From NCBI GenBank assembly GCA_946222435.1, contig CAMIOJ010000003.1, positions 1-22,244 on the forward strand: DNA of 22,244 bases. The letters are read 5' to 3'. A model generated the notes under the pieces. It made no database searches and had not been told where the DNA came from. It saw only the letters and a program-made list of their open reading frames with translations. A program made the translations under genes and the position numbers. Shown in pieces: positions 1 to 6,749 of this stretch (position 1 is the stretch's first letter; every line of letters starts with the position of its first letter). The DNA is from an uncultured Micrococcus sp. (lineage in GTDB: Bacteria; Actinomycetota; Actinomycetes; Actinomycetales; Micrococcaceae).

Positions 1-78
1 GGCGGGGGAAGGGGAGCGGGGTGGAGGGGTGCAGGCGTGCGGGGCGGCGGCGCTAGCTCCGTGGACGTCCTTGCTGGC

Positions 79-131
79 ATCAGAGTTGCCGGAACTCCTG
101 CGGATCCGGCGTTCATTCCGGCAACTCTGAT
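79..131. terminator. Inverted repeat beyond the 3' end of nadE
   Basis: Two perfect 16-base arms (79-94 and 116-131) flank a 21-base loop. No U tract follows. It lies about 110 bases past the nadE stop codon, so it could end nadE transcripts on the minus strand, or transcripts arriving from the left on the plus strand. The arms are less GC-rich than their surroundings, and a protein-binding inverted repeat is the alternative. Nothing else recognisable lies in 1-239; I see no coding region there. Confidence 0.5.
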
Positions 132-239
132 TCCCGAAACGGTCCAGCTCTCCTGCGCGGGCGTTCGAGATGCGTGGACCTCCGTGACGGGCCGCTCTGG
201 CCGTGGTGAGCCGTGACCCCGCCATCCGTCAGCCCTGTG

Positions 240-1184
240 TCACCGCCACCAGTCCTCGAGGATCGTCACGGGGGTGGTGCGCTTGTGGCGGGTACGCAGC
301 CAGGTCGCCTCGATCTTCTCCGCGACCTCCGCGGGAACCTCGCGGCCCTCCAGGTAGTCGTCGATGTGCTCGTAGGACAGGCCGAGCTCGTCCTCGTCTG
401 TGCGTCCCGGATTGTCGTCCAGCAGGTCGGCGGTGGGCACCTTGGACCAGAGCGACTCGGGCGCGCCGAGCTCCTTCGCCACGGCCCGGACCTGGCGCTT
501 GTTCAGGCCGAACAGGGGGAGCACGTCCGCGCCGCCGTCGCCGAACTTGGTGAAGAACCCGGTGACGGACTCCGCGCCGTGGTCCGTGCCGATCACCAGC
601 TGCCCGTGCTGCCCAGCCAGGGCGTACTGGGCGACCATGCGGACACGGGCCTTCACGTTGCCCTTGTTGTAGTCGGTGATCGGCTCGCCCGTGGCCTCCG
701 CGAACGCCTCCGCCAGTCCGTCCACACCGCCGGCGATGTTCAGGGTGCGGTCGATGTCCGCGTCGATGAAGTCCATGGCCTGCTGCGCCTCGGCCTCGTC
801 CGCCTGCACCCGGTACGGCAGGCGCACGGCGGTGAACTGAGGGTTCTGCTTCGAGGGCTTCGGCAGGGTCTCGGCGGTCGGCTTCGAGGCCTGGCCGCCA
901 CGCGGGGTCTCGCCTCCGCCCTGGCCGCCGCGCAGCACCGGGCCTCCCATGACCACGGCGTCGGTCACGCCGAGCTCGGCGCGCGTCCCCTCCACGGCCA
1001 GCTGGGCCAGGCGGCCCGCGGTGGTGGAGTCCACGCCGCCGGAGATGCCGAGCACGAAGCCGGCCGCTCCGGTGGACTGCAGGTAGTCCGCCAGGAAGCG
1101 CACCCGGCGGTGGACCTCCTCGGCCGGGTCGATCTCGGGCTTCACGCCCATCTCCTCGATGATCCTCTGCTGCAGCTCACGCAT
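240..1184 (-). CDS. nadE: NH3-dependent NAD+ synthetase NadE
   Basis: Cytosolic enzyme for the last step of NAD synthesis: ATP-dependent amidation of deamido-NAD using ammonia. The 314-residue product aligns along its length with bacterial ammonia-dependent NadE. The N-type PP-loop SGGVDST is at residues 48-54, followed by RLPYRVQADE near 121-130, GTDHGAESVTGFFTKFGDGG, and PTADL with the acidic DD pair. There is no glutaminase domain, so it needs free ammonia. It is longer than the usual 270-280 residues because of a Gly/Pro/Lys-rich insertion at about residues 75-115. The ATG start has no Shine-Dalgarno sequence but sits 6 bases after a -10-like hexamer, suggesting a leaderless mRNA. It is transcribed away from the MarR-type gene just upstream on the same strand. 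Confidence 0.96.
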   Translation of the reverse strand: MRELQQRIIEEMGVKPEIDPAEEVHRRVRFLADYLQSTGAAGFVLGISGGVDSTTAGRLAQLAVEGTRAELGVTDAVVMGGPVLRGGQGGGETPRGGQASKPTAETLPKPSKQNPQFTAVRLPYRVQADEAEAQQAMDFIDADIDRTLNIAGGVDGLAEAFAEATGEPITDYNKGNVKARVRMVAQYALAGQHGQLVIGTDHGAESVTGFFTKFGDGGADVLPLFGLNKRQVRAVAKELGAPESLWSKVPTADLLDDNPGRTDEDELGLSYEHIDDYLEGREVPAEVAEKIEATWLRTRHKRTTPVTILEDWWR

Positions 1185-1190
1185 GCGGTC

Positions 1191-1196
1191 AGCCTA
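1191..1196 (-). promoter_or_regulatory. -10 element for leaderless nadE
   Basis: On the minus strand this reads TAGGCT, matching the actinobacterial TANNNT -10 pattern. Its last base is 6 bases before the nadE ATG, which places the predicted transcription start on the A of ATG. I see no convincing -35. Confidence 0.5.
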
Positions 1197-1231
1197 CGCG
1201 CGGCATGTTTCCGGTGGGAGTCGCGCCCCGC

Positions 1232-1675
1232 TCAGGCCTCCGGGTGGCCGAGGTTCCGGGCGATGGTGCGCAGGGAGGCCAGGGTGGTCTCGTAGTCGGC
1301 CTGGGAGAGGTCCCCGATGGCCTCGGCGCGGAGCCGGTCGACGGCCTCGGCCACGCGTTCGCCGGCCTCGCGGCCGGTGGAGGTCAGGGTGAACAGGTCG
1401 CCTTCGACCGCCACCCAGGTGGCCTCCACGAGCTCCTGCAGGTCGGCCAGCGCGGTCTCGGCCAGCTCCGGGGCGAAGCCGGCGGTGACCTCCTGCGGGC
1501 TCAGCGGGGACTCGGTGAGGGCGTTGAGCATCTGCCACTGCGCGCGGGTCAGCCCGTGCTCCTCGAGGGAGGCGGCCACCCGGGCGGAGAGCAGACCCTC
1601 GGTCTGGGTGATCCAGTGGGCCAGGGGCAGGCCGGCGTGGCCGGACGTGTCGGTGGTGCGTGCGGTCTGGTCCAT
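1232..1675 (-). CDS. MarR-family transcriptional regulator
   Basis: A 147-residue protein with the MarR winged-helix layout. An N-terminal helix region (LAHWITQTEGLLSARVAASLEEHGLTRAQWQML) leads to a helix-turn-helix, a wing containing FTLTSTGREAGERV, and a C-terminal dimerisation helix. These proteins usually act as dimeric, ligand-responsive repressors and often regulate themselves or a divergent neighbour. The chosen ATG (1675) is 7 bases after a TAGCCT -10-like hexamer. An in-frame start at 1729 would put the promoter inside the gene and adds a basic stretch unlike the family. The gene is divergent from pyrE across 74 bases. Its ligand and targets cannot be read from sequence, and the recognition helix is weakly conserved. 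Confidence 0.8.
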   Translation of the reverse strand: MDQTARTTDTSGHAGLPLAHWITQTEGLLSARVAASLEEHGLTRAQWQMLNALTESPLSPQEVTAGFAPELAETALADLQELVEATWVAVEGDLFTLTSTGREAGERVAEAVDRLRAEAIGDLSQADYETTLASLRTIARNLGHPEA

Positions 1676-1682
1676 GGCCGTC

Positions 1683-1688
1683 AGGCTA
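1683..1688 (-). promoter_or_regulatory. -10 element for leaderless marR-type gene
   Basis: The minus strand reads TAGCCT, ending 7 bases before the ATG at 1675. It fits TANNNT placement for a leaderless transcript. No ribosome binding site is visible. Confidence 0.5.
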
Positions 1689-1736
1689 GTCCGGACGCGG
1701 CCAGGACGGCAGGGGTGCCGGACCGTCACGCGCCGC

Positions 1737-1742
1737 TAGCAT
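1737..1742 (+). promoter_or_regulatory. -10 element for leaderless pyrE
   Basis: TAGCAT lies 7 bases before the ATG at 1750. If used, it makes 1750 rather than 1741 the pyrE start, because the 1741 ATG overlaps the hexamer. Confidence 0.45.
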
Positions 1743-1749
1743 GTGGGGC

Positions 1750-2331
1750 ATGAGCGAGAACACCGCAGCCACCACGCCCGAGCAGGACCGCGCCCGCCTG
1801 AAGGAGCTCATCACGGAGCTCGCGGTGGTGCACGGCAAGGTCACGCTGTCCTCCGGCAAGGAGGCGGACTACTACGTGGACCTGCGCCGGGTGACCCTGC
1901 ACCATGAGGCGGCGCCGCTGATCGGCCGCGTGATGCTGCGGATGCTCGAGGACGCCGGCGTGGAGTACGAGGCCGCGGGCGGGCTGACCATGGGCGCGGA
2001 CCCGGTGGCCACCGCGATGATGCACGCCGCCGGTGCGCAGGGCCGCACCCTGGACGCCTTCGTGGTGCGCAAGGCCCAGAAGTCCTACGGCATGGGTCGC
2101 CAGGTGGAGGGCCCGGGCGTGGACGGCCGGAAGGTCGTGGTGCTGGAGGACACCTCCACCACCGGCGGCTCCGCGCTGACCGCCGTGGAGGGCGTGCGGA
2201 AGGCCGGCGGCGACGTGCAGGCCGTGGCCGTGATCGTGGACCGCGCCACCGGCGCCGCCGAGCGCGTGGCCGAGGAGTCCGGTGTCCCCTACCTGTACGC
2301 CTTCGGCAAGGACGAGCTCGGCCTGGACTGA
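1750..2331 (+). CDS. pyrE: Orotate phosphoribosyltransferase PyrE
   Basis: Transfers the phosphoribosyl group of PRPP to orotate to give OMP in de novo pyrimidine synthesis. The 193-residue protein shows SSGKEADYYVDLRR near the N-terminus, the catalytic loop VRKAQKSYGMGRQVEG and the PRPP-binding signature VVLEDTSTTGGSAL. Length is normal for a bacterial OPRT. Two in-frame ATGs exist (1741 and 1750). I prefer 1750, which begins MSENTAATT and sits at leaderless spacing from TAGCAT. It stands alone rather than in a pyr operon and converges on corA across a strong hairpin. Confidence 0.95.
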   Translation: MSENTAATTPEQDRARLKELITELAVVHGKVTLSSGKEADYYVDLRRVTLHHEAAPLIGRVMLRMLEDAGVEYEAAGGLTMGADPVATAMMHAAGAQGRTLDAFVVRKAQKSYGMGRQVEGPGVDGRKVVVLEDTSTTGGSALTAVEGVRKAGGDVQAVAVIVDRATGAAERVAEESGVPYLYAFGKDELGLD

Positions 2332-2360
2332 GCCCGGGCCGGACTCGCATCACGTCGAAG

Positions 2361-2413
2361 TGAGGGCGGAGTTTCCCGGAATTCTCGCGGAATTCCGGGG
2401 AACTCCGCCCTCA
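2361..2413. terminator. 24-bp hairpin between convergent pyrE and corA
   Basis: Arms 2361-2384 and 2390-2413 pair over 24 positions with a single mismatch at 2374 (T opposite G, a wobble in plus-strand RNA). The loop is only 5 bases. There is no U tract on either side. Its position between two convergent stop codons fits a bidirectional terminator. Confidence 0.85.
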
Positions 2414-2439
2414 CAGCGCATCAAGGGAGCGCCTCCCGC

Positions 2440-3486
2440 TCACAGCCACTTCGCGCGCTTGAACAGCAGGAACAGGGTCAGCGCCACCGCCAGCATCAGC
2501 CCCAGGGCGAACGGGTAGCCGAACACCCAGTGCAGCTCAGGCATGCGGTCGAAGTTCATGCCGTAGATGGACCCCACCAGCTGCGGGGCGAAGATGATCG
2601 CCGCCCAGGACGAGATCCGCTTGACCTGCTCGTTCTGCTCGATCGACTGCTCCGCCAGCCGCTTGGACGCCAGCGTGGAGTCCAGCTCCAGGGCGCTGTT
2701 GAGCATCGCACGCATGGCGGCCACGCGCTCGTTGATCTGCACGGCGTGGTCGTGGACGTCGCGAAGGCGGCGCAGGTTCTCCACCTCGATCGTCGCGCCG
2801 TGGGACTCCTCCCCGTCCTGGCCGGACTCGTCCGCGTGCAGCCGGGCCCGGGTGTCCTCCTGCAGCTCGTCCACCATGGTGGGCAGCGCCCGGATGGCGT
2901 GCTGGAAGTTCAGCACCTCGCGGGAGAGCTCGTAGATGCGCCGGGAGACGTGGGAGTCCCCGGCGAAGATCTGGTCCTCGATCTCGGCGATGTCCTGCTC
3001 GAGGCCGTCGGCCACGGGGAAGTAGTCGTCCACCACCTTGTCCAGGATCTCGAACGTCACCTGCCAGGGGCCCAGGGCGAGCCGGTCCGGGCTGTCCTGC
3101 TCCAGGGAGCGGCGCACGGCGGCCAGGTCCGGCTCCTCGGCGTGGCGGACGGTGACCACGTAGTCGTCCCCGGAGAACACACCGATCTCCCCGAACTCCA
3201 CGGTCTCGGTCCGGTCGATGTACCGGGCCGGGTGCAGGACCATGAACCAGTCCTGGCCGTAGCGCTCGAGCTTGGCGCGCTGGCCGCCGGCGAGGGCGTC
3301 CTCCACGGCGAGCTCGTGCAGGTGCAGCTCGTCGGCGACCTCCTGCAGCTCGTGCTCGTCCGGCCGGTACATGCCCACCCAGGCCATGCCCCCGCGCTCC
3401 TGACAGGCCTCCCAGGTGTCGGCGAGGGAGGTGGGGGCCAGGATGCGGCGGCCGTCCTTGTAGACGGCGTTGTCGATGATCGTCAC
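2440..3486 (-). CDS. corA: CorA-family magnesium/divalent cation transporter
   Basis: Inner-membrane pentameric channel that takes up Mg2+ (some relatives carry Co2+, Ni2+ or Zn2+). The 348-residue product has the soluble alpha/beta N-terminal domain, a long helical stalk (EILDKVVDDYFPVADGLEQDIAEIEDQIF onward) and the signature YGMN, with GMN at residues 309-311 after the first pore helix. The second membrane helix (FALGLMLAVALTLFLLF) precedes a basic KRAKWL tail. The start is GTG at 3486; upstream in-frame sequence is not family-like and runs into the divergent gene. A -10-like CACAAT ends 6 bases before the GTG. The ion actually carried cannot be told from sequence. Confidence 0.93.
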   Translation of the reverse strand: MTIIDNAVYKDGRRILAPTSLADTWEACQERGGMAWVGMYRPDEHELQEVADELHLHELAVEDALAGGQRAKLERYGQDWFMVLHPARYIDRTETVEFGEIGVFSGDDYVVTVRHAEEPDLAAVRRSLEQDSPDRLALGPWQVTFEILDKVVDDYFPVADGLEQDIAEIEDQIFAGDSHVSRRIYELSREVLNFQHAIRALPTMVDELQEDTRARLHADESGQDGEESHGATIEVENLRRLRDVHDHAVQINERVAAMRAMLNSALELDSTLASKRLAEQSIEQNEQVKRISSWAAIIFAPQLVGSIYGMNFDRMPELHWVFGYPFALGLMLAVALTLFLLFKRAKWL

Positions 3487-3492
3487 GGCACC

Positions 3493-3498
3493 ATTGTG
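3493..3498 (-). promoter_or_regulatory. Possible -10 element for corA
   Basis: The minus strand reads CACAAT, a 4 of 6 match to TATAAT, ending 6 bases before the GTG start of corA. Only 36 bases separate the two divergent start codons here, so both promoters must overlap. Confidence 0.35.
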
Positions 3499-3510
3499 CG
3501 TCCTGCGGCG

Positions 3511-3516
3511 TACCGT
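3511..3516 (+). promoter_or_regulatory. -10 element for the small membrane protein gene
   Basis: TACCGT (TANNNT) is followed by six bases and then the ATG at 3523. This is the leaderless spacing seen at its neighbours. The intervening Gs lie too close to the ATG to act as a normal ribosome binding site. Confidence 0.45.
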
Positions 3517-3522
3517 GGGGGC

Positions 3523-3903
3523 ATGATCAAGAAGAACCCCTGGACCCAGAACGCCGAGCCCGTCCGTGACGGCAAGACCCTCCTGCCCGCCGACGCCGTG
3601 AACACCGCCCCCGTGGTGGCCCTCGGTCTGCTCGGCGGCTACGTCACCGCACGGGAGACCGGCATCCGCCCGCTCGGCGGCGTCCTGCTCGGCGCCGCCG
3701 GCCTGCTTGCGGGCCGCACCTGGCTGGCCAAGGGCGGCCCGGCCGTCACCGCGGGCCTGTCCGCCCTGTACCTCGGCGGCTTCGGCGCCTCCCACCCGCT
3801 GGCGAAGAAGATCGGCGCCTGGCCGTCCGTGCTCGCCGTGACCGCGGCTGCCGCCGGCGCCTCGAAGCTCCTCGTGGACGACAAGGCCCCGCGGCGCGCG
3901 TGA
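3523..3903 (+). CDS. Small four-helix membrane protein, function unknown
   Basis: A 126-residue protein that I do not recognise as a named family. After a polar N-terminus (MIKKNPWTQNAEPVRDGKTL) there are about four hydrophobic segments: TAPVVALGLLGGYVTA, GGVLLGAAGLLAGRTWLA, AVTAGLSALYLGGFG and WPSVLAVTAAAAGASKLLV. A short charged tail (DDKAPRRA) follows. Third codon positions are almost all G or C, which supports real coding. It is divergent from corA with a shared 36-base promoter gap, so a role linked to membrane or cation homeostasis is possible but is only a guess from context. A hairpin at 3928-3954 follows its stop codon. Confidence 0.85.
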   Translation: MIKKNPWTQNAEPVRDGKTLLPADAVNTAPVVALGLLGGYVTARETGIRPLGGVLLGAAGLLAGRTWLAKGGPAVTAGLSALYLGGFGASHPLAKKIGAWPSVLAVTAAAAGASKLLVDDKAPRRA

Positions 3904-3927
3904 GCGCAGGACTGCTTCCCGACGACG

Positions 3928-3954
3928 GCGCCTCACCCTCCGAGGGTGAGGCGC
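3928..3954 (+). terminator. Hairpin after the small membrane protein gene
   Basis: A 13-base arm (3928-3940) is mirrored exactly by 3942-3954. In RNA this gives roughly 10-11 pairs with a small loop. It lies 25 bases after the upstream stop codon and before the preferred start of the RNA methyltransferase. Confidence 0.65.
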
Positions 3955-3986
3955 CTCGGCGTGTGGCCGGGCTGGGCGAGGAACGA

Positions 3987-4598
3987 GTGGTCGGCGTCGG
4001 CCCCTGGGAGGGCCCCTGGCCGGACGACCCGCGCTACGACCCGGACCTGCTGCGTGACGGGGACCGCCGCAACGTCGTCGACGAGTACCGGTACTGGAGC
4101 CTCGAGGCGATCGTCGCGGACCTCGATGCGCGGCGGCACCCGTTCCACGTGGCCATCGAGAACTGGCAGCACGACCTGAACATCGGCACCGTCGTGCGCA
4201 CCGCCAACGCGTTCAACGCCGCCGGGGTGCACATCATCGGCCGCCGCCGCTGGAACCGGCGCGGCGCCATGGTCACCGACCGCTACCTGCACGTGCGCCA
4301 CCACGAGACGGTGGAGGCGTTCACGGCGTGGGCGGCGGGGGAGGGGCTGCCCGTGCTCGGTGTGGACCTGTTCCCCGAGTCGGTGCCGGTGGAGACCTTC
4401 GACTTCCCGCGTGCCTGCGTGCTCGTCTTCGGGCAGGAGGGGCCGGGACTCTCGGCGGAGGTGCGCGCGGCGTCGAGCGCAGTGCTGTCCATCGCGCAGT
4501 ACGGCTCCACCCGCTCGATCAACGCGGGCGTGGCCGCCGGCATCGCGATGCATGCGTGGATCCGGCAGCACGCGGACGCGGCGCCGCCGTCGCCCTAG
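3987..4598 (+). CDS. SpoU/TrmH-family RNA 2'-O-methyltransferase
   Basis: A SPOUT-class enzyme that methylates ribose 2'-hydroxyls of tRNA or rRNA using S-adenosylmethionine; the target nucleotide is not predictable here. The three family motifs are present: NIGTVVRTANAF, VFGQEGPGLS and IAQYGSTRSINAGVAAGIAMHAW. The last two form the knotted SAM site. The reading frame is open back to a GTG at 3900 that overlaps the previous stop. However, codons 3900-3986 have many A/T third positions and contain the 3928-3954 hairpin. GTG 3987 has GAGG five bases upstream and begins VVGVGPWEGPWP, where conservation appears to start. I therefore choose 3987 (203 residues) and keep 3900 as the alternative. Confidence 0.88.
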   Translation: MVGVGPWEGPWPDDPRYDPDLLRDGDRRNVVDEYRYWSLEAIVADLDARRHPFHVAIENWQHDLNIGTVVRTANAFNAAGVHIIGRRRWNRRGAMVTDRYLHVRHHETVEAFTAWAAGEGLPVLGVDLFPESVPVETFDFPRACVLVFGQEGPGLSAEVRAASSAVLSIAQYGSTRSINAGVAAGIAMHAWIRQHADAAPPSP

Positions 4599-4621
4599 GA
4601 GGACGATGACGGCGCCGCGTC
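4575..4621. terminator. Bidirectional hairpin at convergent gene ends
   Basis: Perfect 12-base arms at 4575-4586 and 4610-4621, with an inner four-pair helix (4588-4591 with 4602-4605). It spans the methyltransferase stop codon and lies just before the stop of the convergent lipoprotein gene. No U tract is seen. Confidence 0.6.
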
Positions 4622-4633
4622 GGGGCGGGCGGC

Positions 4634-5716
4634 TCAGCGCTCGAAGGTGAGCGGCACCTCGAGCGAGTCGAAGGTCTCGGGGTCCTTGATGCCGATCTTG
4701 ACGATCACGTCGACCTTCGCAGTGGCCTTCGCGGCGTCGGCCGGGATCTCGAACCAGACGCGGTCCTTGAACCGGTACTGGAGGTCGGAGGGGTCCTCCA
4801 GCCACCGCTGGGTCGTGCCGTCCGGCAGCTCCAGCAGGATCATGGACTCGTCCCTGTCGGTGGACTTGAGCTTGTTCGTGCTCACGTCCAGGCCGAGGAA
4901 CACGTTGCCGGGCTTCGCCCAGCCCTGCTCGGGGAGGGCGGGCAGGATCTCCGCGCCGTCGATCTGGCCGGTCAGGTGCTCCGTCTGATTGGTATAACCC
5001 GTGAAGGACACGTCCCAGCCGTGGCCCTTCTCCACGGTCACGGAGGCCGGGCGCTCGTAGATGTGCTCCACGTCGGAGGCGGTGCGGGAGCCGTCCACGA
5101 GGGAGGGCTCCTGCGCGTCCTCGGCCTGGACGACCTCGAGGGTCACGTCCTCGGGCTTCGCGTCCTCCGGGGCGGAGACGACCACGGTGGCCTGGTCGCC
5201 GGCGGTCAGCGGCGGCACGTCGACCTCCACGGGGTCACCGTTCACGCGGAAGGTCGTGGTGGTCTCGGGGGCTTCGCCCTCGAACGCGTGGCGGGCGTCG
5301 GAAGCACGCACGACGGCCACGTAGAGGGCGTCACCGTCCGCGGCGGAGACCTCGTCCGTGTAGTCGAAGACCATGGGGGCGAGCTGCTCGGCGAGCTTGC
5401 CGGGCACGGCGTCCACGCGAGCCGTCTGGGTCACGGCGAAGCGGGTGCCGAGCACCTCGACGACGTTGGCCGGGGACTCCTCGACCTCCTTGAGGCCCAG
5501 GTCCGTCGGCACTGAGTTCAGGGTGCCGGCGACGTCGGGCTGGAAGGTGTCCTCGGCGTCGGCCGCGGCCTCGGTGGTCTCCGACGACGACGGCGTGGCG
5601 GCCTCGGGCGAGACAGACGAGGCGGTGGCGGCGTCGTCCTCCGTCGCGTCGGACGTGCCGCCGCACGCGGTGAGGGTCAGGGCGGAGGTGAAGCGTGAGA
5701 GAAAGCTCCCTGTCAA
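4634..5716 (-). CDS. Putative lipoprotein of unknown function; N-terminus uncertain
   Basis: A 360-residue secreted-type protein. A lipobox LTAC places the acylated cysteine at residue 18. A long Ser/Thr/Ala/Glu-rich linker follows, then a beta-rich region ending in a fold-like segment (GWDVSFTGYTNQ through VDVIVKIGIKDPETF). I do not recognise a named domain. The only in-frame start is TTG at 5716 with no good ribosome binding site. The resulting signal sequence is short, with one Arg and a weak hydrophobic core. In another frame, TTG 5765 begins MTKRRPLAALSL, which looks more like a lipoprotein n-region, so a frameshift near 5700 is possible. The exposed domain probably sits on the outer face of the membrane. 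Confidence 0.75.
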   Translation of the reverse strand: MTGSFLSRFTSALTLTACGGTSDATEDDAATASSVSPEAATPSSSETTEAAADAEDTFQPDVAGTLNSVPTDLGLKEVEESPANVVEVLGTRFAVTQTARVDAVPGKLAEQLAPMVFDYTDEVSAADGDALYVAVVRASDARHAFEGEAPETTTTFRVNGDPVEVDVPPLTAGDQATVVVSAPEDAKPEDVTLEVVQAEDAQEPSLVDGSRTASDVEHIYERPASVTVEKGHGWDVSFTGYTNQTEHLTGQIDGAEILPALPEQGWAKPGNVFLGLDVSTNKLKSTDRDESMILLELPDGTTQRWLEDPSDLQYRFKDRVWFEIPADAAKATAKVDVIVKIGIKDPETFDSLEVPLTFER

Positions 5717-5720
5717 GCGC

Positions 5721-5772
5721 CCGTTTCGGCAACGAAAGCGCCGCGAGAGGCCGCCGTTTCGTCAACGAAAGC
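5721..5772 (-). repeat. Two 19-base palindromic direct repeats, 33 bases apart
   Basis: On the minus strand, copies at 5772-5754 and 5739-5721 differ at one base (GCTTTCGTTGACGAAACGG versus the same with C for A). Each has a self-complementary core of the form TTTCG-N-CGAAA. The 33-base spacing is about three helical turns, and a third partial GCTTTC occurs 33 bases further on. They lie directly upstream of the lipoprotein TTG start and of TTGACA at 5716-5711. They could be paired operators, or an in-frame decayed tandem duplication. Confidence 0.55.
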
Positions 5773-5801
5773 GGTGGGGGAGGGACGGGAAAGAGCCGGG
5801 C

Positions 5802-6698
5802 TCAGCCCGCGAAGGGTCGGACCGGCAGGCCCGTCACCCCCGGGCGCACGGCGAACAGGGCCCCGGCCAGCGGGTCCTCACCCCGCTCCATGTTCTCCCA
5901 GGAGGTGGTGATGTAGAGGGTGCCGAGGTCGTCGCCCCCGAAGGTGCACGCCGTGGTCTTCTGCGCGGGCACCTCGACCACCTCGTCGAGCGTCCCCTCG
6001 GGCGTGTACCGGTGGATCTGCCCGTGGCTGATCACGGCCACCCAGATCCCGCCCTCGGCGTCCACGGTGAGCCCGTCCGGCTTGCCCTCGCCGTCAAGCA
6101 CGTCCACGAGCACACGGCGGTTCGTCAGGCCGTCCTCGCGGGAGTAGTCGAACACGGCCACCTGCCGCGTGGGGGTGTCGTTGTAGTAGGCCTGCGTGCC
6201 GTCCGGGCTCCACTCGAGGCCGTTGGACGTCGTCGCGCCGGTCAGCACGACGTCCACCTCGCCGGCGCCGCCGTCGGGCCCGGGGGCGAGCCGGTAGAGG
6301 TTCGCGGCGCCGGAGGTCTTGGCGTACGCCATGGTGCCGCAGTGGAACCGGCCGTCCGGGTCGCAGCCGCCCTCGTTCATCCGGATCCCGGCGTCCGCGC
6401 CCCACAGCTCGGGCAGGGTCGTCAGCTCGCCCTCGGACGAGATCAGGGCGAAGCCCCGCTCCACCGCGACGACGGCGCCGCCCCCAGCGCGCGGGCGCAG
6501 CGCGGCGGCTACGTCGCCGACGTGCGTGCGGTCCACCGTGCCGCCAGCGCGCAGGGACAGGACGTCTCCGGCGAGCATGTCCACCCAGCGCAGGCCGCCA
6601 CCGGCGGTGACGCCCTCGACGGCGGTGCCCCACGAGGCGGCCCAGACGGGGCCCTCGCCGTGGTAGGCGATGGGATCGGTGACCTGCTCGGCGCGCAT
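5802..6698 (-). CDS. SMP-30/gluconolactonase/LRE-family sugar lactone hydrolase
   Basis: A predicted six-bladed beta-propeller enzyme that hydrolyses sugar or related lactones with a bound divalent metal. The 298-residue protein has the expected landmarks in order: GEGPVW with the first metal-binding Glu, RMNEGGCDPDGRFHCGT (Asn and substrate loop), TSNGLEWSPDG with the second Asn, and GKPDGLTVDAEGGIWVA with the catalytic Asp. The ATG start has GAAGGAG five bases upstream. It follows the lipase on the same strand after 51 bases, which also hold a TAGCGT hexamer that could be its own promoter. The substrate is unknown, as no sugar-catabolic operon surrounds it. Calcium-binding regucalcin-like activity cannot be excluded. 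Confidence 0.9.
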   Translation of the reverse strand: MRAEQVTDPIAYHGEGPVWAASWGTAVEGVTAGGGLRWVDMLAGDVLSLRAGGTVDRTHVGDVAAALRPRAGGGAVVAVERGFALISSEGELTTLPELWGADAGIRMNEGGCDPDGRFHCGTMAYAKTSGAANLYRLAPGPDGGAGEVDVVLTGATTSNGLEWSPDGTQAYYNDTPTRQVAVFDYSREDGLTNRRVLVDVLDGEGKPDGLTVDAEGGIWVAVISHGQIHRYTPEGTLDEVVEVPAQKTTACTFGGDDLGTLYITTSWENMERGEDPLAGALFAVRPGVTGLPVRPFAG

Positions 6699-6735
6699 GA
6701 CTGCTCCTTCGGTGGGCGGGACGGTCCTGGCCTCG

Positions 6736-6741
6736 ACGCTA
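6736..6741 (-). promoter_or_regulatory. Possible -10 element for the SMP-30-like gene
   Basis: The minus strand reads TAGCGT, 37 bases before the ATG, giving a leader of about 30 bases that contains the GAAGGAG ribosome binding site. The same hexamer precedes the lipase gene. No clear -35 is visible. Confidence 0.3.
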
Positions 6742-6749
6742 GCCGAGTT

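Noticed and set aside
213..1295. Long plus-strand open frame of 360 codons opposite nadE
   Set aside because: It is the antisense shadow of nadE. Its composition (Val/Leu/Gly/Arg/His-rich) is typical of antisense frames in high-GC DNA, and nadE on the other strand is unmistakable.
2530..3522. Upstream extension of the small membrane protein gene to 457 codons
   Set aside because: The extension is antisense to corA. Only the part from ATG 3523 has hydrophobic segments and a matching promoter.
4606..4650. 14-codon ORF (MTAPRRGGRLSARR) after a TAGGAGGA sequence
   Set aside because: It lies within the bidirectional terminator and overlaps the end of the convergent lipoprotein gene. Ribosome binding site spacing is too short.
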